From Galbula dea (taxonomy: Eukaryota; Chordata; Aves; Piciformes; Galbulidae): DNA of 64,000 bases. The translations under genes were made by a program, and so were the position numbers. Where the stretch lies: contig VWZX01001091.1 of the NCBI GenBank assembly GCA_013399015.1, forward strand, positions 372,001 through 436,000, given 5' to 3'. The notes below the pieces were generated by a model that had not been told where the DNA came from, ran no database searches, and worked only from the letters and a program-made list of their open reading frames with translations. This document shows, piece by piece, positions 34,141 through 47,340 of the stretch (the first letter of the stretch is position 1; each line of letters starts with the position of its first letter).

Positions 34141-35134
34141 CAAATAACTGGTTTTATGGTTCTCAGATAAACCAAACATCCATTTCTAGCAAAGAGCAAA
34201 TGTGATCAGTTTCTTTCAGCCTGTGGTTTGACAGTGATGAGCAGTGGGGAGTCAGCATTTGGGTAGCTTTATGAGCTGATATTATCCTTGTTATCAGAAG
34301 TGTTAAAATACTTACCTAGCTTTTAGGTCAGGGAAACTGAACCAGGTTGCAATTATCTCCTGCACAGCAGGGACAGAATTGTTAATCACTGTACTGTCAT
34401 ACAGCCAAAGCTACACTCATGTGACTCCAGTGACACTACAGCTGGAGCTTTGAACACAGCAAGTTGTCTGGTGTGCTGAGAGCATAATAGAGCAGCACAA
34501 TGTTTGGCACACAAACAGGACCTTGCATTCAGTTTACAGAGAGGAAAGCTTACAAAATGACATATTTCACTTGCAAATTGAGTGTACTTTGGCCAGAAAC
34601 TTATTCTGCTATTTGTGAAAACACTTTTTAGGAGAGAAATCAATTTTCACCTGGAAGGATTTGATGAGAAGCAGTTAAAAAAAATACTTCTTTTGCTCTG
34701 TAGAAGTTTTCATAGTAGAGAAAGTACATGGATAGGGAGAGTTTACCTTCTGGATGTGCTTCCTTTCCTCCTTCTGCCTTCTCATGTATTCAGGCTCATC
34801 ATGTTTCTCTGGCAACTCTGAAAGATGCAGAAATAGAGAAGAAAGTCTAAATTACCCAGATACATATGTTTCTCCCCACTTGGACTTTTTCAGTCACATC
34901 AAAAGTGTGTTCTACAGTATATGTTTCTCCTTTTTCATTCCTGTCAGTGACCAATCCCATTCTTCTCCCTTGCAGGTTCTTTCTGCACCCATCTCCCAGG
35001 AGCACACTGCCTTGTCACTTGGAGTGGCACTCCTCTCCAAAAATGTTGTTGTCTGCAACCTGCTTTTGAGAGAATCATTGGAGGTTCCCTTTGTAGGCAG
35101 GGAAGCCCAGAAGGCAGTTCAGCTGAGCAGATAC
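34141..35134. other. Intergenic, no feature recognised
   Basis: AT-rich sequence without exon-like or transposon-like blocks that I can name. Confidence 0.55.
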
Positions 35135-35283
35135 AGACTGTGGTGGAGTCCCTATCCCTGGAGGTTTTTAAGAAGAGGATAGATGTGTTTCTTCAGGGGA
35201 TGATTTAGAGATAAGAGTAGTGTAGGGCTATTGGTTGGACTAGATGATCTTGGGGGTCCTTTCCAACCCTAATGATTCTGTGA
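35135..35283 (+). mobile_element. CR1 LINE 3' end fragment
   Basis: TGGAGTCCCTATCCCTGGAG, TTGGACTAGATGATCTTGGG and CCTTTCCAACCCTAATGATT, then TCTGTGA, match the plus-oriented CR1 terminus. Confidence 0.85.
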
Positions 35284-35569
35284 ATGTGCTCTAAATGCCT
35301 TTGCTTAGATCTCCATGGCTTTTAAAAGGGTTGCAGGATGAACTCCTCAGCTGTAGAGGTCTGTGTAGCAACTGCCTGTGTGTGGTGATAAATGTGGCAA
35401 ACTGCTCAGTTTCTTTGCCCTATGACATGAAATACACTGCTTTAATCTACTCTGACTGTCTTCAGTTGTGTGAAGACAGTTAACTCATCCCTCACAGCTC
35501 CAGCCTCTGGGGGCTATCCCAACACAAAGCTAGCCAGCAGCATGTAACTGCTGGTTTCCTTTCATCAGG

Positions 35570-36204
35570 GAGCGCTGCTTGGACTACGCTGTCCCAATGG
35601 AACCGCGTTCGGGGTTTCCTCTGGAAGCACTGTGCCTCTCCACATTGCTTTCCAGCGGCACGCTGAATGGCATAAGCAGAGTTTTAGCAGGCAGGCAGTC
35701 ATCACTAGCATCCTGTTCTTAAGCCAAGGCAATGCATTTTCCCCAAGAGCATGCAGTTCTCTGTGCAGGCAGGTATGTCTCTGTGCGTGCTTGCCCTCAG
35801 CACGCACAGCAAACCCAATTGAACAGCACGCTACAGAAACTGCCTCCTGAAGGAGCATAGCTCCTAGGGAGAGGAGTGGGACTGTCTCCAGCCAGCCCTG
35901 GGAGACGATGCTGAGAGCATATTGAAAAGCTGTCTTCGGCAAAAGCTTGCCAGTTTAACAACTCTGCTCCCTGTTCCTATTGCACACTGGGCTCTTTGAC
36001 GCAACAGCAAGAGCTGCTGCCTTCTGGCTTTTTTTTCCTTCCTCTGAAATCCGCCTGGCCAATTCCAAGCCCGTGGATATTTCTTCCCCCTCAGGGAAAG
36101 CTTATGTGAGGATTTGCTTTTTGAACAGTTCATTCTGGGAAACCATCTTTTTTCTTGTGTGCTGTTAGAGAATGTTGGAGCTGAAGACCAGGCTTTCATT
36201 GCAG
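35570..36204 (+). promoter_or_regulatory. CpG-rich block with splice-donor-like sites; candidate promoter, 5' exon or enhancer
   Basis: About 15 CpGs fall within roughly 500 bp (for example GGAACCGCGTTCGGGG, CAGCGGCACGCTG, CAGCACGCACAGC), against near absence in the flanks. Plus-strand donor-like sites CAG|GTATGT (after 35772) and CAG|GTCAGT (after 36204) follow, and a CCAAT motif lies near 36060. The open frames in it (up to about 125 codons) resemble no protein I know. Strand and role are uncertain. Confidence 0.35.
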
Positions 36205-37725
36205 GTCAGTGAATGAACTCTTGGCCAGAGTGTTTCGTGGCTGAGTGTAGCTTTAGCAAGAGTTGTAGTTGGGGAGGGGAAAAAGCAAGTTCCCAAGGTT
36301 GTGTCATGTGAACCCATGTGTGCCTACCCCTGGAATAGGAATCTTTGCAGCTTTTCAGTGCCTGAGTTCTGCACAGATGAATTTCCCATCTTTCTTTTGT
36401 AGACAAATGCACCAAATGAATATTTTATCCTAACTTAACATCACAGTTGCCTCTATATTATTTAATCCCTGGCTGTCTCTACTCCCTCAAAATGCAATAA
36501 ACCCTCACTGTGAATGCCAAGGATACATTTGGTGCTTTTTTATTTTGCAAGATTTGTCTTTTTGAGTTGTAATTTTTATTTTTGGGGTTTTTTTTTCACT
36601 TCTTTTCAGCACATCTCACTTGGAAGCATGTTACTCTGGGCACATGCTGTCTGCAGGGAAGGTAGTTCTTTGCTATTTTGTATTTCTTCCTAGATTTCTA
36701 TCAGGGGAACTGAGAAAGGATGTAGACATATTGTTAATGTCTCTCTTCAAGCTGTGTTTGAGGTAAGGCAGTCTTCTTTCCTTATCTGTGAAATTAGAAT
36801 ATGCAGTAGATGCAGCATTTATTTCATTTACAGTTCCTAAAATCATCCTGTTGCTATTTGTTTTTCTTGCTGCTAAAATGTAAATATATTTGTCACAAAG
36901 CTGTTCCTTACCTATGTGACACTTAAAATCCTCTAGTTTAACAATATCTACTACACCTCTGCATGTTTCTATTAGCTTGTGTACCCTAGACCAATGAGAG
37001 CTCATTTTTGTAATTGCTTGGGTTTTCTCCTCTAGTATTATCACATTAAGTGTGTGAGTGAGTGGATTTCTTGCCCTGGGTAGGCAATTCTTATGCAAAC
37101 TTTGTCAAACTGAGTTACAAACTGTTTCCAGTGTGAATCAGTTTCCTAGTGAGAAGATGACTTTTATGGTAATGCTTAACTTGAGTAGGATTGTTTTCCA
37201 AAACACATAGTGCATTTTTTGTGTATTCTTTTTTTAACAGCACTTCAAAATAAAGTAGAAAAACAGTGATTCATATCAGCCTGCTTGTTTCCTTCTCCTC
37301 TGACTGCTCCCTGCTATGGGAAGTACACAGCTTTGAAAGGTGGAGTCATTATTTGGGAGGATCAGCACAGCTGAAAGGTGTCAGTGCCATATTGGCCTTA
37401 TGGAACTGCATTGAAAATGGAATTTATATGAAATACCACTGTTGGTGAGTTATGATCAGTCCCTGGGGAGTTAGGAAATACTACTTCTTGTCTGTGTTTC
37501 TTTTCAAGCAATTTAAGAACTTGCCATTCAAGGCAGATTAGTTTCTCTGTGACCCTTTTCTGTAGCAAAGTTACAGTTTTTATAACTGAAGATGTTGCCA
37601 TGTTCTTTATAATGTTATTGTTATTTAAATCAATCCATCCTTTGACATCTTCCAAGGGGAAGCGTGTTCTAAGGCAGACATGCTATACTGCACTCTATTA
37701 AGGCAGAAAAATGTTCTAAATCTAC
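36205..37725. other. Intergenic, no feature recognised
   Basis: AT-rich sequence with T-runs near 36535-36600. I see no exon or transposon that can be supported. Confidence 0.55.
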
Positions 37726-38438
37726 TGTCCTGGTTTAGGTTAGAACAGAACTTGTTCTGCTCAATGATTTTCCTTTTCAGCTCCTTTAAGTAACTGCACT
37801 TTCTGAAACTAAAAGCATGTTTTCATAGACACTGCCAGCTTCTAGCAGGGATAAGACCTCATGTTTAGATTTACTACCAGGGATTGGTATGTAAAGCAAG
37901 GTCACTGCTGAATCTTGTGTCTCATGTTGGGGAGTGCAGGGTAAAAGCTGCACTTTCAGGGAGGAGCAGACAGGACAGGTGACCCCAAACTGACCAGCTA
38001 AAGTATTCCATCCCATATATGTCATAGTTGATATAAAACTGAGGGCAGTTCCTTCTTTTTCCTTATTCTTCTCTTGTGCTTCAATGGTTGGCAGCAGAGG
38101 AGAACTCTGTCTGTTCTGCCCTCAATCCTGATCCTTAAGTTCCTGCATCCAGCACCAGGATCCAGCCCCTGAGCCTGGCTCCCATCTGCTGCTGAAGCCT
38201 TGCTGCAGTATCAGTGGGGATGGTGACATAGTTACCATGTAGGGGGGGTTGGGTTCAGCATTGGGTTTTGTACATGTTTATATGTATTTCATTTATCTTA
38301 AAGCAGTTTTAGTTTTCTTTTCCAATCCACAAGTCTCTGTCTCTCTCTTACCCCCTTCCCCATCCAGTGTGGGGGGCAAAGAAGGGGCAATAGTGTCTGC
38401 CTGTGGGTTGGTGGTTGGCCCAGCCCTGACCCTTGCCA
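37726..38438 (+). mobile_element. Solo LTR of an avian endogenous retrovirus (ERVL-like), end approximate
   Basis: Begins TGTCCTGGTTTAGGTTAG. Contains GTGACCCCAAACTGACCAGC and ATTCCATCCCATATATGTCA, with a TATA-like ATATAAAACTGAGGG at 38031, all typical of a common bird LTR. The 3' end is probably at CCTTGCCA (38438). Flanks TCTAC and TCTGT agree at only three of five bases, so the target duplication is unclear. No internal viral coding region flanks it. Confidence 0.75.
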
Positions 38439-41400
38439 TCTGTCTTGTTTGACTCCTTACATCTCTGAAACTGCTGTTTGAATTTCAAAGAGTTGGTTCC
38501 ATTCAAGGGATCTGGCTTTTAGCAGTTTATCAAAAGGGTTTTCACTTGAGATGGGATAGGGAATGATACAGGGTAGAGTTACAAAGCTATAGTGAATTGG
38601 TTTTAATCTTACAGGGCAAAAATAGTTGCTACTATAAGCATTTATAATACTCAAATGAATAAATACATTCAGAGGTGGTTTGAAAACCCATTGAGGCTTA
38701 ACTTTCTTTAGGCAACACCACACCAAATCTCCTTAGCATTTTCTGTCATCTATTTTTGGGTGTTATAAATCCATATCCTGTCACAGTAAAATACACAACT
38801 TATGTCTGCAACCTGTTTTCTGCTGGCAAAATCAAAAGAGCTGCTTCTCTGCTGTTATCTCAGATTGGATGTCCCTTAAACACATTAAAAAGAAGCAGTA
38901 TAATAAACCAGTGCAGTCTTTCTCTAGCATGTTTTCTGAGCCCTTTTCTCAACAAATTAGATACCATCTCTGATGCACAGTCACTGGCAGAGGGTGCATT
39001 GGGCTGCATCCCTTCCCTTCTGCTCTCTAGTTTGGGAGGTAGTCAGCCCTGCTTCTCAGAGGGAACACATGAGAGTTCAACAACCACAAAATGTTGGCAT
39101 TTCCACTGCTATTACTTTGCTGAAAGGATGAATGGGGAAGGATGATAAGTAATGTGGGTGCCTTGCTGTGTTCTTTGGCATCTTTGGAGCTGCAGCATAT
39201 GCTGCAGTACCTTACTGGATTCCTTCTTGCTTGCCACTAGTTACTGGAAAGGGTTTGTTTCTCCTGATAGTTGTGTTGCAGGCTTTCTACCTAGCCCATG
39301 TAGCAGAGCTTGTGGCTTGCTGTATTTCCCCCTGCATGCTCTGAAACAGGGTCAGGTTAACTGGGTGCTTATTGTGTTACTCTATTGCCCTGGTCTATGG
39401 GTTGCCATGCCCCTAGGAAAGGATAGCTGTGGTCTAGGTGGTCTAAACTGTCCACAGTTCAAGGCAGGTTAGGAGGAAATGCAGTAAGAACTTTAATTGG
39501 TAAGAGTTTAAATAGGCAACACCCTTAGAAACAGTTATGCAAGGTACAGCCAAAAATAAAATACAAAAATGCTTAATCTAGATGTAGCTTATATTAGAAA
39601 GGTTTTTGCCCATCCTACTGAATGGATCCTCTCATGACAAGGTTTTCTTTTTTGCCCAGAGCTCACCTTTCAGGGAACATCTGTTAGAAAAAGCCTGTTG
39701 AGGAGCCTCCACCAGTCAGTTACCCCTCTGATGAGAGAAAACTCCATCACTCCATGGCTTAGGGAGCATACCTCAGGCCATTCTCCAGTTCTTGAGGAAC
39801 CTCTCATTTCTCATTCAGTGTCTTCTACAATATTTTGGAGACAGTACAATGTTAGTCTTTCATCCCCAAACCCATTTTGTTTGTCTCTAGCCAGGCAAGG
39901 TGTCATCATTGTTCTTAATGATTTCATTATTGGAGACTGGGAGATATCTTTATTCATGTGTGTGTTTCCTTCTTATGCTTGACTGCTTAGTCACTGTTTA
40001 AGGATGGGCCCACTGAAGCAGGTGACAGAGTAGAAGACTTGGGGGCATAACTGAAGAGTTTAAGGACCAAGGGCTAGAATGAAATGCATCTGTACTGCAG
40101 TAGGCAAATTGCTTTTCTTTTAACTCTTCAGGGTGCAAAGATTTCACCCAGATTTTCTCCTCACATGTGCATTTTGCACTGAGGGTGTGAGTGCAGTCTC
40201 TCTGAGGGCTTCTCAGCACTCCCATAACATTACTAATAAGGAGTCATCTTGGAAGTCATGTCTTGGTGTGAATGCTGTGCAGCTGGAAGACTGGAGTGAA
40301 CCCCAGTGGTTTTGCTTACTCATGCATTGAGTAGGATCCTTTCATTGTGACTTGGTTGCATTTAGCATCAGGAATAAAGGCTTGGATAGAAATACTACAC
40401 ACTGGATGTCTCCCACAGCCTCCAAGGAGCTGGACCAGCTCAGTGGCAATTGTCTGCATCAGCTCTGGGAAGAGCCATGAGCCTGTTGGCCAAGCTGAAA
40501 GAACTTTATTCCTTGTGTTCTACCTCAGTTGCAGTAAAACATCCAAAGTTAGAGCCTTAATAGCACTTTTCCACTTGTTGTGGTTCATTAACTACTCATT
40601 TAGGCTGCACCTATAGGTAGTAACTTCTTGGGGTACAGAAAGCCTCTCTTGTTCAATGCCTTCATTAGGAAACACAGACACCCTGGTCTTCCAGGGACTG
40701 TGTCTGGCATTTTTGGTTGGGTTGTTCTTTATATAGATGCCTATTGTTAAGTTTCCAGTGACTGAAAGGAATCAGAGAAATCAGTGATGTGGAGGTAGAG
40801 ACTTTGCAGCTTTATTTTGCTTTTTTGAGTCTATGCTTTGCAGGGTTAGCAGTGCAACTACTTAGCCATTTAGCTACAGGGACTGACAGAGAGCTAATTA
40901 ACATCTCCTCTGAAGGCTGTCTCAGCCAACCCAGGCCACATAGCTTCTTGCTGTTACTAGAACCTAAGGAAGAAATGTAATATTCAGTTCTGTAAAATGA
41001 GTACTTTTCCTTGTACTGAAAGGAATAGGGTTTGGTTTGGTTTAAGGTGCAAGCTTAGCTGCTCAGTTGCAGAACAGTTACAGTTCTGGCTTCTGTTTTC
41101 TGGTTCATCACCAGCAGGTTGATGTTGTTTAGGTTCAACTGTAATAAGCTAACTCTATTCCATGCCAGGTCCCATTCAAGGCAATGGTTCTTATGAGTAC
41201 ATTAGCATTAAACATTGTTGAGATCTTCAGCCTGCCCTAAACTCTGTGGAGCTGCAGTTCTGCTCTCCCATTGTAGCCATTGTGCCAGTGTGACTGGTGG
41301 CCTGCTCCCAGCTCAAGAGAAGAAGGGGCTGGCAGAGGTGGGATGAGCACAGGGAGGACTGCTGCAGTGCATGAAGTAACACAAACATCCAACTAGGTTC

Positions 41401-42777
41401 ATTTTTGCTAGTGATGTTGGACAAAATCTAGCAAAGGTGATGGGAGGCAAGCAATAGGAAAAACTGTGCAGGAAGATGTCATCTTCAATAGCAAATAGCA
41501 GTGCTAACCTTCATTTCCAAGGGGTGCTGATAAGGAAGGGGGCTGCTCTTCCATGGGCATGAGCAGCCATTGTCTTCATGTTGTGTTGCCTTGAGAAGAG
41601 AGAAACATAAAGCAGTCACTTGGACATGGGCACCATCCTCCTATTCAGAAAGAAAAGACTAACACAACAGTGACAGAAATGCTGCTGAAGTGAAATCCTG
41701 GGCAAGAAGTATTTTCTTCCTTTTCCTTCTCCATTGTGTGACTGAAAGTGGTCCTGCAATTTACTGGCAAGGAGCCATGGAACAATATGCACTCCAAAGC
41801 CCTTGGAACAGTGTGCAGAGAGCCTTGGGAGTTGTTTCCAGTGGAGAGGGTTGAGGCAGCAATAGGTTTCTGGCTTGCTATGACTGCAAAACATTTTTTT
41901 TATGACTAAGGCTATAAATAGTTGACAGTTCTTAAATTGGATAATCCTTTCTTCCTCTCCAGGATGAGAAACTGGATCAAGAGTTTCAAAGCCAAAACCC
42001 TCCCCCCAGATATCCCTATTAATCCTCTGTTTGTCATGTTTCTCAGGTTTTGAGGGACTTCTTTTATTGTTCCTGGTTTGTGCATGGTGAAGACTTGCCC
42101 ACAGTCTTTCTCATGGGCCAGTGGCAGAACCAGAAACAGGACTCAAAGCACTTCAGCTCAGAGCTCTGCCTACCAGATTATATTCTGGTGTGTAGCCATC
42201 TCTAGAAATCAGAGTAACTTAATTTTTGGAAGAGTTGGGCCATCTGTAGCTCCCCTGGTTTGGACATGGCTCACCAAGTGACCACTGCTTTGTAAAGCTG
42301 GGTTGGTAAAGAATGACAGGGTAAAATGTGCAAACCACAGGAGCAATCCAAAGGGCTCCCAGGCACAGAGCAGATATTTCAGTGGATTTCACATGTTGCT
42401 CAGACCATCACTGGTGATCCCTGGTTTGTGTTTCACTCACATCACTGCTGGGATGTGAGTGGTGAATGGTAAGGGGACATTATGTCACCTGTACTGCTGT
42501 TTCTGCTACCAAGGTGGCATTGTACTACATCTAGGAGAGCTTACAAGGCAGAACATTTCTTACATGAGGACTAAAATCCCAGTTGTAGTTTGAGAAGGGT
42601 TTTTATTCAGCACTTTTTGCCTATGAATTTCCTTCAGAGCAGCCAACTGTGAAAGTGCTTGCCATGGTGATCCCAGCAGAACCAGGTGGAGTTGTGTGTG
42701 TGCCAGGAAGCACTCACTGCTGGAGCAAAGGGGCTTCCAGGGATGAGGGATGCATCCTGTGCATTTGCACTTTTATG
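38439..42777. other. Intergenic, no feature recognised
   Basis: 4.3 kb of apparently unique sequence. Open frames are short (up to about 130 codons) and lack recognisable domains. Confidence 0.55.
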
Positions 42778-43075
42778 CAATCATAGAATATCAGGGGCTG
42801 GAAGGGACCTAGAAAGATCATCAAGTCCAACCCCCCTGCCAGAGCAGGACACCCTAGATAAGGTCCCACAGGAATGAGTCCAGGCAGGCCTTGAATGTCT
42901 CCAGAGCAGGAGACTCCACACCCCCCTGGGCAGCCTGTGCCACTGTTCCCTCACCCTCACTGGGAAAAAGTTCTTCCTCACATTAAGACTAAACCTCCTG
43001 TGCTCCAACTTGCTCCCACTGCCCCTTGTCCTTTCTGCCTTTTGTAACCAGTCACCCAGCCCCTGTTAGGGCTGT
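42778..43075 (-). mobile_element. CR1 LINE 3' fragment
   Basis: CAATCATAGAATATCAGGGG start, CATCAAGTCCAACCCCCCTG, then TGGGAAAAAGTTCTTCCTCA and CACTGCCCCTTGTCC. A minus-oriented 3' end. Confidence 0.92.
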
Positions 43076-44605
43076 TAGATGTCAACTTGTCCATGCCAGA
43101 GTGTGGCTATATTTGGGTTCTTTGCCTTCATGTATCCTACAACTGATGTTTTCATTAACATTTAGGATGATCACATAAGTAGCAACACCCTTCACAGGGG
43201 GAAACATCAAAAGGGTGTTGATTTGGAAGGGAGGAGCTTTACTCTGGCACATCAATCAGTCTTTCCTATGTGCACTTTTCATGTGGAAAACCCTTCCTTC
43301 TCAGTTATAATAGTCTGGAAATAGAGGTAGCAGTTTTGAAACACACTTCTTACAGGAAACTTTGTATTGTTTTATTTGTGGGAAGGTGAAGCCTCTTCAT
43401 TTCAGGGAACAGATTTCAAATCAACTTTGGGAGAGCTTGTAAAAAGCTACTAGCAAAATCTAGAGTAGTGTGTATTGTGAATCAGGTTACCTCTGTTGCT
43501 TTTGTTTCTCATCAGAGAGCTATGAAGTATAAAATATAAATAAATCTGAGTACATAACACATCAAATCCTAGCAGCTTGGCACAGAAATACTTTAGATTG
43601 ATGCACTTCTAGTGAAAGTGATGGTTACTAGCTTAGAAACTGATGTAGAGATTTGTTGGAGCCCCAGAGATAGAAAACAGCCAGGACAGTGGGAGGTGAT
43701 CCTGTGAGATAGAAGTCAGTGGTGAGGTTTTCTCATGCCTAGCTGACCAACATGTGTATATTTCTGAATGAATTAATAAGCTATTCCCCAAATATCCCAG
43801 CTTTTGCTGAGAACTGCTCAGGAAATGAAAAGCACTTATGTCAGGTTAAAGGAATGAAAGGAACATTTCTTAACATTACAGAAGGGAAAATAAACTTCAC
43901 TCCAAATCCTTAGGAGCTAACTACACTAAGAAACTAGATCATTGCAGAAGTGTGTTTGGAGAGCACATCTCAGAGCCTCTGAAAAGATTGTAATGACTCA
44001 ATAGCCCTCATTTTTAGATGTGGCCACAACTGTGCATTCATGTGTCTTTGCCCTGGTCCAAATGTGATTTAAACTTCCTTTTTCTCCTGGATTTTGAGAT
44101 CTGCCTTTAGCTCTGACAGCCAAGTAGCAGCTGAAGAAGGTTGCTGTGACATCTCTTGTTTGCCAGCCCTTTCAGGTAGTGGTGACATGCCAGGGGGGCC
44201 AGAGCTGGCTGGCTGGGATGCCTCAACATGCCTTGTGCTGCAGCTGCAGGGGCCAGTGGGAAGCACCTCTTACTCTGAGGTGCTAGTTGTTCTTGGGTAA
44301 CACAGGTGGGCAAGGGAGCCATGTCCAAGGGAAACACAGGGCTTTGGAAAAGTTGAAGGGAGGTGAGTTACAGGGGTTTTCCAGGCATTGCAGGGCTGTC
44401 ATTAGTTCATTAGTTTGGCTTGGTGAAGACAGGCTTATCTGGTGGGAAAGCTTTTTGGTTTTCCTAAGGTAGTTGCCCATTTCTTATACTCTGGTTTTCA
44501 CTCTGAACTACTAAAAAGGTTCTAGCTTCAGAGTCCAAGCCAGAGAAGTTGGCTGGCAGCTGCTTAGTGATCTTGTAAACCTATTACACCTCAAAAGAGA
44601 CACAA
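43076..44605. other. Intergenic, no feature recognised
   Basis: Unique, AT-rich in 43300-44000. No exon or transposon supported. Confidence 0.55.
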
Positions 44606-44742
44606 AGTGCTAGATTAGGGAGAGATTCAGAACCTGTCTGGGTGCACTTCTGTGTGACCTGGCCTAGGGAATCCTGCTGTGGCAGGGGGGGTTGGGCTGG
44701 ATGATCTTCTGAGGTCCCTTCCAACTCCTAACCTTCTGTGAT
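44606..44742 (+). mobile_element. CR1 LINE 3' end fragment
   Basis: GCACTTCTGTGTGACCTGGC, GGGAATCCTGCTGTGGCAGG, GATGATCTTCTGAGGTCCCT and CTTCTGTGATT. The same subfamily layout occurs at 49820 and 56062. Confidence 0.88.
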
Positions 44743-46250
44743 TAGAGTTAGGAACTGGGATTTAACAAATTCTCCTTTTTGCCTCTTTCCTAGGCTGACC
44801 ACCTGTAAAGAGCTTCTGAAAAGGCTTTGCTTCTCTGTTGGAACCCTCTGTCATCTTACTGAATTCATCTTTATTTGGTTTTTAACCCCTATCACTGGTC
44901 CCAAGGATTTTTCACTTGTTTGATATAACAGCATAGCACTATTTTACTTTCAGGCAACTCCAGCATGCCCTTTATGTGGGTCACATATTCCTCCTGCTCT
45001 CTGTTGCTCTAAGATTTCCAATTCTTTCCATATTCATTGGACTCAGTCACTACCCAGCCAACTGAAACAGGCAGGCTGCTCTATGTCTTTTCCACTCCAG
45101 GAGTAATTTAATCAGGGAGTGACTGCATTATTTCTTCAGAGAGCTGAGCTGTGCATGCCAGGTGATCTGCAGGGGAGAGTAACATCACTATGAAAAAGCC
45201 TTGGCCTTTCATGCCTTTTTGTGCCTCTGCAACTTGTAGTGCAGCTGATTGCAATGCCTTGATGTTTCTCTCTAATGTGCATGAATTGGACAGAGGAGGT
45301 GCAGAGGAGAGGACAGATGAGTCACAGGCTGTGTTTATTTTGGGTGAGATTGAGATTCAAAGCAGTGAAGTCCTGGGAGTTCCTTAATCCATGCTGTATT
45401 TGTTCTACACTACAGAAGTGCTGGTGCTCACAGAGCAGATCAGCTCTTTGGCTTTAGTTTCCCTCTGGAGTTCCAGCCTAGAATTAAGGACTTTAAGGCA
45501 AATTTGGTATTGGTACATTCCCACAGAAATATTTCCACTTCAGTAAACAGCAAAGGAGAGAATTGGCTATGAGGAGAAGGTCTTCAGGGAGTCCTTAGAT
45601 CCATTCTGATCTTCACCTTGGTTGGCTGATGTGCTCTTCTCCAGAAAAGCAGAGAGAAGAGGTGAGCCTTTGCTGTTATGGGCAACCTAAGGTTTCTGGG
45701 AAGTTCCTTCCACTGGGAAGAGAGAACTGGATGTCCCTTGCTATCAAGGGGAGTCCAGGGGAAAGGAAGCTTAGTAACTCTTTTCCAGAATTCCTAAGGA
45801 AAGGTGGGGCTGCCACAGAGCACCATCTTCTGCAGGATGCTGATATTTCACACTGAGATTTTTGGAGAAGGATTCAGCATATTAATTCTGATGCTGTCTC
45901 TTACACTGCTGGGGTTAGCTTTGGATTGTCCAGTTCCAGATGTCTTTAAGCTCAGTGTCTAGTTCCTTGACTGGTTTTCCATGGCAGTCAGTGAAGAGGA
46001 GAAACACAGCTCTTCAGCTGTTGCTCCCAAGCTCTTGGTATGCATTTCATACTAAACTTCTGGTCTTTTCCATTGAACAGATTTTGTATGTCAGCAGTAG
46101 CTCAGTGCAAGCATTTCAGATCTCTTAGGAGTGGAGCAACAGAATATTGAAGTGTGGTTTTTATTTGAAGAGAGAAAAGCAGTCAAGGATTGCTGACAAG
46201 GTTTTTTTGTCCCCTTTTCTGTTAGATGGGGGCAGTTTCCTCTGAGTTAT
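44743..46250. other. Intergenic, no feature recognised
   Basis: No coding or repeat feature that I can support. Confidence 0.5.
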
Positions 46251-46255
46251 GCCTA
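46251..46255. repeat. Left target-site duplication of the solo LTR
   Basis: GCCTA, identical to 47341-47345. Confidence 0.75.
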
Positions 46256-47340
46256 CATGGTAGGTTGGCCCTGGCTGGGCACCAAAGCCACTCTGTGTCA
46301 CTCCCCTTCCTTAGTTGGACAGGGAGAGAGAACACACCAAAAGGCTTGTGGGTGGAGATAAGGAGAAGGAGAGATCATTCTCCAATTACCATCACAGGCA
46401 AAGCAGACTCAGCTTGGGGAAATGACTTTAATTATCACCAATCAAATCAGAGCAGGATAATGAGAAATAACCCCAAATCTAAGAACACCTTCCCCCCACT
46501 TCTCCCTTCTTCCTGGGGTCAACTTCACTCCTGATTTCTCTCCCTCCTTCCTCCCAGCAGCACAGGGGGGATGGGAAGTGGGAGTTGCTGTCAGTTTGTA
46601 ACACTTGAACTCTGCTGCTCCTTCCTCCTCAGGGGGAGGACTCTGCACGCTCTTCCCCTGCTCCAGTGTGGGGTCAATCCCACAGGAGTCAGTCCTCCAC
46701 AAGCTTCTCCAGTGTGAGCCTTTCCCACAGGCTGCAGTTCTTCAAGAGCTATTCTAGCATGGGTCCCTTCCATGGGATGCAGTCCCTCAGACTGCTCCAG
46801 CATGAGTCCCTTTTGGGGTCACAAACCCTGCCAGCAAACCTGCTCCAGCAGGGGCTCCTCTCTTCATGGGTTCACAGGTTCTGTCAGCAGCCAGCTGCAG
46901 CAGACTTCCCATGGGAGCACAGCCTCCTTCAGGCACCCAGCTGCTCTGGCATGGGCTCCTCCATGAGTGGCAGGTGGAGATCTGCTCCCCCATTAACCCC
47001 CACTGGCTGCAGCAGGGCAGCCTGCCCCAACACAGTCTTCAGCCATGGGCTGCAGGGGAATCTCTGCTCTTCTCTTGGGCCTTCTTCACTGCCACTGGTG
47101 CTGCAGAGTTGTTTCTCTCCCATATTCTCACTCCTCTCTCTGGCTGCAGTTTCCTTATGCAGTTATCCTAAATATCTTATCACAGAGGCACTATCAGCAT
47201 CATTGATGGCCTTGACCTTGGGCAGTGGTGGGTGTGTCTCAGAGGCAGCTGGAATTGGCTGCACATAGGAGAAGCTTCTAGCAGCTTCTTACAGAAGCCA
47301 CCCTTGCAGCCCTTCCTGCTAGCAACCCCTTGCCAGTACA
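46256..47340 (-). mobile_element. Solo LTR of an avian endogenous retrovirus, 1,085 bp, with 5-bp target-site duplication
   Basis: Minus-strand LTR beginning TGTACTGGCAAGG and ending near CCAGGGCCAACCTACC. It matches a very common bird LTR with many GCTCCAGCATGGGTCCCTTC-like imperfect units. GCCTA flanks it on both sides (46251-46255 and 47341-47345); a 5-bp duplication suits ERVL-type integration. The terminal CA appears mutated to TG. Only the LTR is present, with no gag, pol or env remnant, consistent with LTR-LTR recombination. The 200-codon open frame inside is not a gene. Confidence 0.88.

Noticed and set aside
35565..36199. Two minus-strand open frames of 125 and 111 codons in the CpG-rich block
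   Set aside because: No recognisable domain, no consistent splice phase, and composition unlike a conserved protein; the block is listed only as possible regulatory or 5' exon sequence.
46666..47268. 200-codon open frame on the plus strand
   Set aside because: It lies within the minus-oriented solo LTR and reads the repeated GCTCCAG-type units; not a gene.
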